Assembly (NCBI GenBank): GCA_029250305.1
Contig: JAQXFM010000121.1
Coordinates: 1-28,288, forward strand
Source of the DNA: Candidatus Poseidoniaceae archaeon
Lineage (GTDB): Archaea; Thermoplasmatota; Poseidoniia; Poseidoniales; Poseidoniaceae
Reading direction: 5' to 3'
DNA: 28,288 nucleotides
Under the pieces are notes generated by a model. The model saw only the letters and a list, made by a program, of their open reading frames with translations. It ran no database searches and had not been told where the DNA came from. Positions 15,624-22,665 of this stretch are shown here, one piece after another. Positions within the stretch are counted from its first letter, which is position 1. Each line of letters begins with the position of its first letter. The position numbers and the translations under genes were made by a program.

Positions 15624-16965
15624 GTGCGAGTGCTTCAGCAACACGCTTGACTTGCGCCAATGGTATGGCGCACAATCCAATTCGAACGCCGCCGGTGAGC
15701 GGGACGAGGTAGACATCCTGCTCAGCACAGGCCTCGGCGATTTGACCTGGGTCTTCGTGGTCAAGCCAAGCGAAGAATCCGTCATGGGTTGGGTTGAGTG
15801 GTACATTCAATGCTTCACATGCAGCATTCAAAGCGTTCCTCCGCTCCGTGAGCAACGATTGCAAGCGATCTCGTTCGGTGCTCCACGCAGCTCCGCCTTC
15901 GTCCGAAGCATGCAGTTCGCTGACCGTGTATTGAGAAACACGCGGCGCAGCTGACCATGTTTGACGACCCGTTACGCCCATCACCGTTGCGATTCGGTCA
16001 GTGACTGCTTGGTCGGGGTGGATGCTGACAATGGCTCCAGTGCGAAGACCGTACATGGTGTGCGACTTGGAGAGTGAAAGAGCAAATGTGATCAGAAGGT
16101 TTTCTGGCCAAGGCCATCCATTTGACATGGCATCATGAATTGTTTCTGCCCAACCATGTGGTTCCTCTGCGTAGAGATGGTAGGCTGCATCAATCAGCAA
16201 TGTGTGGCCAACATTTTCGTTGACTGAAGCGCTCTCCATCACTGCTTCTAACATGGCCATTCGGCCATCAGGTGTCAACGAAAGTCCAGTTGGGTTGTGG
16301 GCAGGATCGTTAAGCCACATCATTACTTTGTCCTGATGTAGACACATCTCGGCGAGTTCACCTTTGAATCCATCAATGTCGACGAAGGGGTATGGCGAGC
16401 CGGCTTTTGGTAGCAAGGGATAGGTTCGAGTCTTCAAATCGCATCCTGCCAAGAATCCCTTGTAGGGGCCCCAGTGGCGGTCACGAAGGAGCACATGGTC
16501 GCCGCGGTTAGCAAAATTTGTTGCAGCGAGGTAAAGAGCACCAGATCCGCCGGCGGAGGCGGTTGCAGTGATCGCAATTCCCAAAGCTTCGAGTTCAGAA
16601 CGTCGCTCTCCAAGGGCGAGGGTCTTGGCCAAATCGAGGAACGCCGGAAGACCAGTTAGTGGTGCATAGGCTGCGATTTCCACAGGTGGTGCTTGTCGGA
16701 TGGCCTCATCGACCACTGCGTTGATGGCAAGATTGCCATCATCCTCGAGCAAAGCCCCGATGGTACCGTTCACAGCATCCCTCCCTTCCGCTTTTGCGTT
16801 CTGATATCGAGCCAACCATGCAAAAATGGTATCGCTACCCACTTTTGTTTGAGCGTATGGGTTTAGCAAACCCGCACCTGCATCGTGGTCCATGGACCAG
16901 CCAAAGCGAGGCTCTTCTTTGAGTTGCCTCTCGAATTTCGTAGCGAATTCATCCGTTTGATTCAT
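15610..16965 (-). CDS. PLP-dependent class I/II aminotransferase
   Basis: 451 residues, fold type I. Markers: PLTGLPAFLDLA near the N-terminus, ATASAGGSGALYLAATNF (PLP phosphate region), WLNDPAHNPTGLSL (Asn and Pro of the NPTG motif), HTLLIDAAYHLYAEE (Asp pairing with the pyridine N), SLSKSHTMYGLRTG with Schiff-base K300, and GVRIGLCAIPLAQV (C-terminal Arg binding the substrate carboxylate). The general look is of aspartate/aromatic aminotransferases; the exact amino donor cannot be told. ATG 16965 is directly preceded by a TTG; the ATG is preferred. The gene is divergent from the tRNA-Thr gene with 27 bases between, so their promoters must overlap. Degradation of an amino-aromatic compound elsewhere in the window gives no direct link to this enzyme. 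Confidence 0.9.
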   Translation of the reverse strand: MNQTDEFATKFERQLKEEPRFGWSMDHDAGAGLLNPYAQTKVGSDTIFAWLARYQNAKAEGRDAVNGTIGALLEDDGNLAINAVVDEAIRQAPPVEIAAYAPLTGLPAFLDLAKTLALGERRSELEALGIAITATASAGGSGALYLAATNFANRGDHVLLRDRHWGPYKGFLAGCDLKTRTYPLLPKAGSPYPFVDIDGFKGELAEMCLHQDKVMMWLNDPAHNPTGLSLTPDGRMAMLEAVMESASVNENVGHTLLIDAAYHLYAEEPHGWAETIHDAMSNGWPWPENLLITFALSLSKSHTMYGLRTGAIVSIHPDQAVTDRIATVMGVTGRQTWSAAPRVSQYTVSELHASDEGGAAWSTERDRLQSLLTERRNALNAACEALNVPLNPTHDGFFAWLDHEDPGQIAEACAEQDVYLVPLTGGVRIGLCAIPLAQVKRVAEALAHALN

Positions 16966-16992
16966 CAAGGGTTAGCCTTTGGCCGAACCATC

Positions 16993-17065
16993 GCCTGTGT
17001 AGCATAGCTGGTAGTGCATCGGATTTGTAATCCGAAGGCCGGGGGTTCGAGTCCCTCCGCAGGCT
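16993..17065 (+). tRNA. tRNA-Thr (anticodon UGU)
   Basis: A complete cloverleaf can be folded by eye. Acceptor GCCTGTG (16993-16999) pairs with CGCAGGC (17058-17064, one G-T pair). D arm GCAT/GTGC has loop AGCTGGTA. Anticodon stem TCGGA/TCCGA has loop TTTGTAA and anticodon TGT at 17026-17028, reading ACA. Variable loop AGGCC. T arm GGGGG/CCCTC has loop TTCGAGT. Discriminator base T17065, as in several archaeal tRNA-Thr. CCA is not encoded (TCCTTTT follows), so it is added after transcription. No intron. It is immediately followed by a T run that may end transcription. Confidence 0.97.
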
Positions 17066-17079
17066 CCTTTTATCGATAA
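17065..17079 (+). terminator. T-run after tRNA-Thr with a 10-base palindrome
   Basis: CTCCTTTTATCGATAA follows the tRNA. The four-T run could act as an archaeal-type terminator of the tRNA transcript. TTATCGATAA (17070-17079) is a perfect 10-base palindrome. The A/T-rich part lies about 38 bases before the VOC start at 17110, so it could equally be a TATA element for that gene; the two readings cannot be separated by eye. Confidence 0.3.
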
Positions 17080-17109
17080 GACCGTGAACCAGTTCGTCTT
17101 GGTTCGCCC

Positions 17110-17562
17110 ATGCGCCCCTTCCATCTGGCCTTTCCTGTTCTGGACCTTGAAGCGACGGAACGATTCTATGTTGATGTGCTCGGCTGTACAATCGGTCGTC
17201 GCACAGAGCAGTCACTGAATCTGAATTTCCACGGCCACCAAATTGTGGCCCATTGCGTAGACTCGATGCCCGATGCGACAGATGGAGGGCGCGTCGATGG
17301 GCGCCAAGTCCCCCCGTTTCACTTTGGGCTGGTCATGGAGTGGGCGCAATGGCATGCCTTCCGGGATCATCTCAAGGGATTGAATGTGGTGTTCCGATTG
17401 AAGCCGCATGTTCGGTACCCAGGGTCGATTGGTGAGCAAGCCACGATGTTTGTCAATGACCCTTCAGGGAATGCATTGGAATTCAAATCGTTTCAGGATG
17501 ATGACCGGCTGTTTGCTACACTTCCGGGCAACGAACTTGCGGCTGGCGGCGGGCGACTCTGA
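17110..17562 (+). CDS. VOC (glyoxalase/bleomycin-resistance/dioxygenase) superfamily protein
   Basis: 150 residues, a two-module vicinal-oxygen-chelate fold. The opening FHLAFPVLDLEATERFYVDVLGC is the classic first beta-alpha unit; FHFGLVM starts the second. The likely metal ligands are H5, H71 and E124 (PSGNALEFK), the 2-His-1-Glu pattern of VOC dioxygenases and related proteins. VOC enzymes include extradiol dioxygenases, glyoxalase I and fosfomycin-resistance thiol transferases; a single 150-residue chain like this is often annotated only as dioxygenase or lyase. Start at 17110 fits the fold start; no clear ribosome binding site. It precedes folD by 37 bases on the same strand. Substrate unknown. 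Confidence 0.82.
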   Translation: MRPFHLAFPVLDLEATERFYVDVLGCTIGRRTEQSLNLNFHGHQIVAHCVDSMPDATDGGRVDGRQVPPFHFGLVMEWAQWHAFRDHLKGLNVVFRLKPHVRYPGSIGEQATMFVNDPSGNALEFKSFQDDDRLFATLPGNELAAGGGRL

Positions 17563-17599
17563 ACCGAACGCTCAAGGTTGAAGAGTGGCTGGCCAAAGC

Positions 17600-18478
17600 A
17601 TGGTCGCCCAACGCCTCGATGGAAAAGCCTGTGCTGCAAGCGTGGAGAAAGAACTCCACGAACGAATCGCAGCGTGTGCTTCCGCAGGCATTCAACCTCA
17701 CTTAGCGGTTGTGATCGTTGGTGATGACCCGGCCAGTCACGTCTATGTGAACTCCAAAGTCAAGGCGTGTCAACGTCTTGGAATCAAGAGCACGCACATC
17801 GAATTGCCATCTGCCGCATCCGAAGATGAAGTGAGGGCTGTGATTCATCGTCTCAACGACGATGCTGAACTCCATGGCATCCTCGTTCAATCCCCTCTCC
17901 CACCTCACATGGATGAAGAAGCACTCACCGACTTGATCAATCCACGAAAAGATGTGGATGGATTCCACCCCGAAAACTTGGGCCGGCTCGTTCAAGGACG
18001 CCTCGATGGAATGCTACCATGCACGCCAAGTGGTGTCATGCGCATGCTGCAATGGGCAGGCATGGATTTGACTGGAAAAAGAGCCGTCGTGCTCGGGCGT
18101 TCTCGCATTGTGGGCAATCCACAAGCCCTTTTGCTCGGCGCAAAGGGAGCTGATGCAACTGTGACAGTGGTGCATTCACGCACAGAAAACGCACAAGCAA
18201 TTTGTGCTCAGGCAGACGTTGTTGTTGCAGCGATTGGGCGGCCCGAAATGGTTCGAAGCGATTGGATCAAAGACGGTGCCGTCGTGGTTGATGTTGGTAT
18301 CAATCGAGTGGACGATGCAACCCGTGAGCGTGGATGGCGTCTTGCAGGGGATGTGCATCCAGAAGTTGCCAAAAAAGCCTCTTGGTTATCGCCTGTACCC
18401 GGTGGTGTTGGACCAATGACCATTGCAATGTTGATGGAAAACACAGTCCGTGCCGCAGAAACATTTCAATCAGAATGA
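17600..18478 (+). CDS. folD: Bifunctional methylene-THF dehydrogenase/methenyl-THF cyclohydrolase
   Basis: 292 residues, full-length FolD, which interconverts 5,10-methylene-, 5,10-methenyl- and 10-formyl-tetrahydrofolate in the cytoplasm. Motifs: HVYVNSKVKACQRLGI (the Tyr and Lys of the YxxxK catalytic pair), HGILVQSPLPPHM, NPRKDVDGFHPEN, PCTPSGVMRML, GKRAVVLGRSRIVGNP (NADP-binding loop), VVAAIGRPEMV, VVDVGINR, GDVHPEV and SPVPGGVGPMTIAMLMENT. ATG 17600 matches the usual FolD start (xAQxLDGK); an in-frame GTG at 17585 would add five residues. Presence of FolD implies H4folate-type C1 metabolism, consistent with PanB in this window, rather than a purely methanopterin-based one. Confidence 0.96.
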   Translation: MVAQRLDGKACAASVEKELHERIAACASAGIQPHLAVVIVGDDPASHVYVNSKVKACQRLGIKSTHIELPSAASEDEVRAVIHRLNDDAELHGILVQSPLPPHMDEEALTDLINPRKDVDGFHPENLGRLVQGRLDGMLPCTPSGVMRMLQWAGMDLTGKRAVVLGRSRIVGNPQALLLGAKGADATVTVVHSRTENAQAICAQADVVVAAIGRPEMVRSDWIKDGAVVVDVGINRVDDATRERGWRLAGDVHPEVAKKASWLSPVPGGVGPMTIAMLMENTVRAAETFQSE

Positions 18479-18484
18479 GGTGGT

Positions 18485-19342
18485 ATGATGGAACAGAAAG
18501 CACCACGTCTCTCAACTGCCTCGTTGGTTGCGGGTTCGATTTGCGTCACCTTTGCAGCCCTCAATGCCTCGGTAAACCTCGTGCTTGAAAGCGGTTTGAG
18601 CATCGAGGAGTACAGCGCCCTTGCAGCTGCAGGCCTTTGCTTCGTCACCTCTTATTTCGCGTCGAGAGAGCGTCCGATTCCTGAATTGGTCAACCAACCT
18701 TCGATTCAAGAGCAATACGATGCGATGGAATCAACGCCCACGCCATACCGGGCGAGTGGCTCGATGCCAACCCAACAATCAAATCACGATTTGTCGGCGT
18801 CTCCAAGTTCTGATTTGACATCCATTCTTGCAATGGAACCTGCAGTGGTCGTTCCGGCGGCTCAACCTGTTTTGCAACCATATACCGAACCTGAACCAAT
18901 CGATGTGTCGGCGGCTTTGGATTCCCTCTCAACAGGTGAATTTGGTGCCGTGGCTGCTGAAATGGCGTCCGAAAACCCCGCACCACACACGGCAACATCC
19001 CAAAACCGCCCATTCACTCAATCTGTTGGCTCATTGGCCTCTTCTCATGAGCGTCCGACCATTGCAAACGTCCCTCTCCCATCGGCTTCACCCTCTCCTG
19101 TGGAATCACTCCCTGAAACAACCACGGCCATGGTTCCTTCAATGCCTGACCTCTCTGACTTGTTGGGTTCCACTCCTGAACCAGTGGTCGAGTCACTTAC
19201 GCCAGCCATGCCCGATCTTCCAAATGTAGGCAACGCAACATCTCCACAAGCACAACAAATGGACATGTTGCTATCCTTGCCAGAATTACCAGAAGTTGGT
19301 GTGCCAACACCCGACTTACCTGATATTGGCGATTTGTTTTGA
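18485..19342 (+). CDS. Membrane-anchored Pro/Ser-rich protein with PDLPxxG repeats
   Basis: 285 residues, family not recognised. Two hydrophobic helices near the N-terminus (residues 13-32 LVAGSICVTFAALNASVNLV and 41-60 EYSALAAAGLCFVTSYFA) are followed by RERP, then about 220 residues of low-complexity Pro/Ser/Thr/Ala-rich, probably disordered sequence. The C-terminal ~60 residues hold short related units: MPDLSDLLG, MPDLPNVG, LPELPEVG and TPDLPDIGDLF at the very end. Such repeated short hydrophobic motifs in a disordered tail suggest docking sites for a partner. GAGGTGG lies 4 bases before the ATG pair at 18485/18488. It follows folD by 6 bases and overlaps a possible TTG start of the PHP gene, so it is probably co-transcribed with both. 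Confidence 0.75.
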   Translation: MMEQKAPRLSTASLVAGSICVTFAALNASVNLVLESGLSIEEYSALAAAGLCFVTSYFASRERPIPELVNQPSIQEQYDAMESTPTPYRASGSMPTQQSNHDLSASPSSDLTSILAMEPAVVVPAAQPVLQPYTEPEPIDVSAALDSLSTGEFGAVAAEMASENPAPHTATSQNRPFTQSVGSLASSHERPTIANVPLPSASPSPVESLPETTTAMVPSMPDLSDLLGSTPEPVVESLTPAMPDLPNVGNATSPQAQQMDMLLSLPELPEVGVPTPDLPDIGDLF

Positions 19343-19371
19343 GGCTGGGAAGGTCAATAGAGGTTGAAAGG

Positions 19372-20262
19372 ATGATGAAACACATGTGGTCCGATTTGTA
19401 CGATCTTCATAGCCATTCAACGAACAGTGATGGCGAACATTCAGTCGAAACGGTGGCACAATTGATGGCAGCGTCAGGTGTCATGCATTGGTCGTTAACC
19501 GACCACGATACAATTGCGGGCTGGGATGCAGCAGCAGAAGCAGCCCAAAGAGAAGGCATTGGCTTCATTCCCGGCGTGGAAATCACTTGCGAGCCCGGTT
19601 TGCCCGTTGTTCCATCTGAAATGGAATTGTGGGACCGGGACCGTGCACCTACTTCGTGGCACTTGCTGGCGTATTTCCCAATCGGCTCTGTAACTGACGA
19701 TCAGCGAGCCTCGTTCAAAGCATGGCTTGAGCCTCTTGGCGAGAGCCGTGGGCCACGCATGGAACGCATGGTGGCGCTTGCGAATGAGCACGGGCTTGCG
19801 ATTGATCTCGATGCAGTCATGGCGAGGGCTGATGGTTCGGTCGGACGCCCCCATTTGGCTGCAGAACTGATTGCCCAAGGGTATGTGGAAACCAAGCAAG
19901 AGGCGTTTGACCTTTGGCTGGGCGATGGTCGCCCACTTGCCATTGTACGCAACAAACCCTCAATCCAAGATGCGGTCAAAGCCGTGCACGAATCCGGTGG
20001 AATCGCTTCCTTGGCTCACCCAATCTATTACGGCGTCCCTGTGCAAACAATCGTGCAATTCTGCAAAGAAGCAGGCGTCGATGCAATCGAATGCTTCCAC
20101 CGTAGCCATCCAGATCCATATCGTCATGAACTCCTGATGGCGGTTCAACATCACGGTCTTACCTCGACGTGCGGCTCTGATTTCCATGGGCTTTCAAGCC
20201 TCCAAGAGCCAGGAAACATGCCACTTCCATTGGCCGATTTGCCATCGGCGCTCAAAGCTTAA
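19372..20262 (+). CDS. PHP-domain phosphoesterase (TrpH/YciV, RNase AM-like)
   Basis: 296 residues. Metal-binding PHP motifs: DLHSHS (H13, H15), an acidic residue in SDGEHS, LTDHDT, PGVEITCE, later ASLAHP and CGSDFHG near the end. The arrangement matches the stand-alone PHP phosphatases related to E. coli YciV, which act on 3',5'-nucleoside bisphosphates and the 5' ends of small RNAs. Such enzymes use two to three divalent metals in the cytoplasm. ATG 19372 is preferred because AGAGGTTGAAAGG precedes it and the domain begins directly after; the TTG at 19339 would overlap the preceding gene's stop. Its stop TAA overlaps the TatC stop in a shared TTAA. Confidence 0.9.
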   Translation: MMKHMWSDLYDLHSHSTNSDGEHSVETVAQLMAASGVMHWSLTDHDTIAGWDAAAEAAQREGIGFIPGVEITCEPGLPVVPSEMELWDRDRAPTSWHLLAYFPIGSVTDDQRASFKAWLEPLGESRGPRMERMVALANEHGLAIDLDAVMARADGSVGRPHLAAELIAQGYVETKQEAFDLWLGDGRPLAIVRNKPSIQDAVKAVHESGGIASLAHPIYYGVPVQTIVQFCKEAGVDAIECFHRSHPDPYRHELLMAVQHHGLTSTCGSDFHGLSSLQEPGNMPLPLADLPSALKA

Positions 20263-21059
20263 GATGCGTTTTTTCGCGTCACTGCGTCGAACATCAGTGC
20301 GAATTCGAAAAGAATGATGACGGGCATTGCCACGAGGAAAAGCGACAGAGGATCGGGTGGCGACAAAAACGCACCAAGGACAAAGGCTGTGAACCAAATG
20401 TGCCGCCGATACCTACGAACCTGAGTGCGTGTGATCACTTCCAATCGCAGCACGAGAAGCGTTACCACAGGGGCTTGGAACCCGATTGCAGAAGCGACGG
20501 CGAGGTTGGCCACAAATCCAACGTAGGACACCAGCCGCCATTGCGTTGCCAAACCAGCATTTTGTGCATCACTGGTTAGGTATTCAAGCAGCATCGGTAT
20601 CAGGAGGTTCCACGCATACGCAATGCCGCCAGCACCCAACAAAATGACGGCCAAGAAGGTACCAATCGCTGCCTTTGTCGGTTTTGGCGCATTCGCCTTG
20701 AGTTCATCCAAGCGCATCTTGAGAGCCGGGTTTTTGCCACCTCGCCATGCACCTTCGATCATCAAGATCGCCAGCACGACGAATGCGGCACAATAGGCAG
20801 CCAGCCTTACTTGCAAGAGAATGAATTCCACGGGGGTGATGACGATGATGTTGACATCCGCAGGCAGGCGGTCTTCCGCAATCAGCCATGATATGACATT
20901 CGAGGTGATTGGGAAACAGGCCACAAAAATCAGACCGAAAATGAAGGCAAGCAGCTTCATCCGCTTTCGAAGGTGGGATTTGATGTCAAGCAGCAACAAT
21001 CCACCGGGACTTTCCAGAAGTTCGTTGACCGTCTGGGACAGTTCATCCGTTCCGGTCAT
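20259..21059 (-). CDS. tatC: Sec-independent protein translocase TatC
   Basis: 266 residues from ATG 21059. Polytopic with six hydrophobic helices, the TatC topology. Recognisable blocks: IKSHLRKRMKLLAFIF (the HLxELRxR N-terminal motif, here HLRKRM), TPVEFILLQVRLAAYCA (conserved Pro-Glu before the second helix), IGFQAPVVTLLVLRLEVIT (FxFQxPV-like loop) and AFVLGAFLSPPDPLSLFLVAMPVIILFEFAL (the PPD motif and last helices). TatC recognises twin-arginine signal peptides and exports folded proteins. An upstream start at 21158 would overlap the PAP2 gene by 53 bases and adds a sequence without TatC similarity. The N-terminal motif lacks the usual Glu of HLxELR, so binding of the signal peptide may differ. 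No tatA is present here. Confidence 0.92.
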   Translation of the reverse strand: MTGTDELSQTVNELLESPGGLLLLDIKSHLRKRMKLLAFIFGLIFVACFPITSNVISWLIAEDRLPADVNIIVITPVEFILLQVRLAAYCAAFVVLAILMIEGAWRGGKNPALKMRLDELKANAPKPTKAAIGTFLAVILLGAGGIAYAWNLLIPMLLEYLTSDAQNAGLATQWRLVSYVGFVANLAVASAIGFQAPVVTLLVLRLEVITRTQVRRYRRHIWFTAFVLGAFLSPPDPLSLFLVAMPVIILFEFALMFDAVTRKNAS

Positions 21060-21105
21060 GACTCGTGCAGGGACCGCGCCCTCATAACACACACCATGGG
21101 CGTGC

Positions 21106-22536
21106 TTATTCGCTTTCCCAGATGTGTGAGGGTGTTGAATCCATCCAACGTCGGCCATGTTTGTTGAGTCGCCTCAGGCGATGAATCACAAAACCTGTGA
21201 TCCACAGGGATGGCATGGACAAGAGCAGTGCCATCCACATGAGGTCTTGGTGGTAATCATTGAGGACACGAACCTGAACCACATCCTCTTCGGCAGTGCT
21301 TGGGTTGTGCATCACAACAAGGCTGTACACTTTCGGAGCGTCTACTTCCAAAGCCAATGTTGAATTTGGTGCAACGGTGTAGTATTCACCCAGCGTTTTC
21401 ATAATTTCCCAATCGATGCTCCCCTCTTCCATCGCCGGCACTGCTGATTCAGCAATTAAGACAACCACTTCAAGGGTGATGTTTTGGTGAAGGTTGGTGA
21501 CCGTCGTGTCGACTGTTTCTCCAGGTTCAAATTTCTGAATGATTTCGAACGTAGAGTCTTCGGGGCCCAATTGGTAGGACACTCGGTCGCCAACTGTGCT
21601 GCTTTGTACATTGACCGCCATGATGATGAGGGTCACCATGGCCAGTGTTACAACGCCTTCTACGAGGATGTGGCGTCGGATTTTCTGAGTGGTGAATCCT
21701 TTGAAGAAACTTCCATGGTCATTGCGGAGCCTTGGTTGAAGATGGTGGATGAATAACGCTCCAACCCCTCCGACGATCATGCCCAGCGGGATGTCAATAA
21801 ACCAATGAATCCCGAGGTAGAGAATAGTGAACATGAACAGCAAGGTGTTCACACACACAAATATGTGGTATCTGTAATGCTTCCACTCCTTCATTGAACC
21901 TCCTTGTTCTCGGACATGCAACCAATTGAGCAAAATGATGCCAAATGGTATCGCAACATGCAGCGATGGGACTGCATTATCCAACGGGTCGTGGGATGCA
22001 TAGAAGACGCTGTACCATCCCTCGTGGTAGAGGAGTGCTTCCATTCCAGGTATCCATGAAGAGGTGACTTCGACATTGAAAAACAAGTAATACGGTACGG
22101 CAATAGCGTAAATCAGCAAGTAATTGAGCGTGACTTTATCGGTCATGTCTCGATCGCCTGTGTAGGCAAAATAGACGGTTGTCACGTAAATGAGGAAGAG
22201 GTAAATAAACAGGTAGTGGAAGTTCAAAAATGAGGTAAGCGCTTCATTTTGGAAGAAATTCTGGATGTGAAGCGTGAAGTCACCTTCGATGCTGTGGACC
22301 CATTCAGTCCAATGCCCAGTTTCCATTTTGATTGGCTCATTGAGGTTATCAGTGACTGCTTTCCATCGAATAATGATGAGGTAGCCCATGGCGTGGAGAT
22401 AGAATCGCTGGTTGTGAATGACTTCAGCCCATTTGCCCAATGGAGTTCTCATTTCCTTGTCGTGAAGGGTGAAGAACCAACATATGATTGGCGTCAATAC
22501 CAAAATGAGCCCCATCATGATTCCATAGGGGTCCAT
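21106..22536 (-). CDS. PAP2-superfamily membrane phosphatase/phosphotransferase with extracytoplasmic domain
   Basis: 476 residues, polytopic. The phosphatidic-acid-phosphatase-type motifs are DNAVPSLHVAIPFG (the PSxH motif) and YLGIHWFIDIPLGMIVGG (the Gx2HxxxD motif), about 60 residues apart as in the PAP2_3/Aur1-like group (inositolphosphotransferases, lipid phosphatases). A His and Asp for the phospho-His mechanism are both present. After a further helix (VVTLAMVTLIIMAV) comes a ~110-residue beta-rich domain with VSYQLGPEDS, DTTVTNLHQNITLEVVVL and YSLVVMHNPS, probably an Ig-like extracytoplasmic module, then a final helix (MWMALLLSMPSLWITGFVIH) and a basic tail. The likely role is headgroup transfer or phosphate removal in membrane lipid metabolism. 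It starts at ATG 22536 and is divergent from the GDPD gene. Confidence 0.85.
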   Translation of the reverse strand: MDPYGIMMGLILVLTPIICWFFTLHDKEMRTPLGKWAEVIHNQRFYLHAMGYLIIIRWKAVTDNLNEPIKMETGHWTEWVHSIEGDFTLHIQNFFQNEALTSFLNFHYLFIYLFLIYVTTVYFAYTGDRDMTDKVTLNYLLIYAIAVPYYLFFNVEVTSSWIPGMEALLYHEGWYSVFYASHDPLDNAVPSLHVAIPFGIILLNWLHVREQGGSMKEWKHYRYHIFVCVNTLLFMFTILYLGIHWFIDIPLGMIVGGVGALFIHHLQPRLRNDHGSFFKGFTTQKIRRHILVEGVVTLAMVTLIIMAVNVQSSTVGDRVSYQLGPEDSTFEIIQKFEPGETVDTTVTNLHQNITLEVVVLIAESAVPAMEEGSIDWEIMKTLGEYYTVAPNSTLALEVDAPKVYSLVVMHNPSTAEEDVVQVRVLNDYHQDLMWMALLLSMPSLWITGFVIHRLRRLNKHGRRWMDSTPSHIWESE

Positions 22537-22556
22537 GTTTGGGGGGCCTCGCTTCT

Positions 22557-22573
22557 CGCTTTAGGTATTATGA
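22557..22573. promoter_or_regulatory. Candidate shared TATA region between PAP2 and GDPD genes
   Basis: CTTTAGGTATTATGACG lies in the 129-base gap between the divergent genes. TATTAT/ATAATA is A/T-rich on both strands and is 30-35 bases from the PAP2 ATG (22536) and about 93 bases from the GDPD ATG at 22666 (about 28 from an alternative TTG at 22597). It could serve either direction. Judged by spacing only. Confidence 0.3.
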
Positions 22574-22665
22574 CGGCGAGAGGGTGTTGACGATGTTTGG
22601 GTGGGCCCTCAAAAAACGTGCAAGAGGTCAAAGGTAATGGGTTCCATCTCCCATCAGTGAGGGAC

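Noticed and set aside
16949..17215. 88-codon minus-strand frame across the tRNA-Thr gene
   Set aside because: It runs antisense through the tRNA and the start of the VOC gene; the tRNA cloverleaf and VOC similarity explain the region.
17110..17562. VOC protein as another member of the ring-cleavage pathway
   Set aside because: It is about 7 kb away, on a separate transcript with a tRNA and folD, and a small VOC protein has many possible functions; no support for a link.
22537..22665. A hidden N-terminal HRG box for the GDPD in another frame upstream of the ATG
   Set aside because: All three plus-strand frames of this gap were read; none encodes HRG, and a TGA at 22588 closes the gene's frame.
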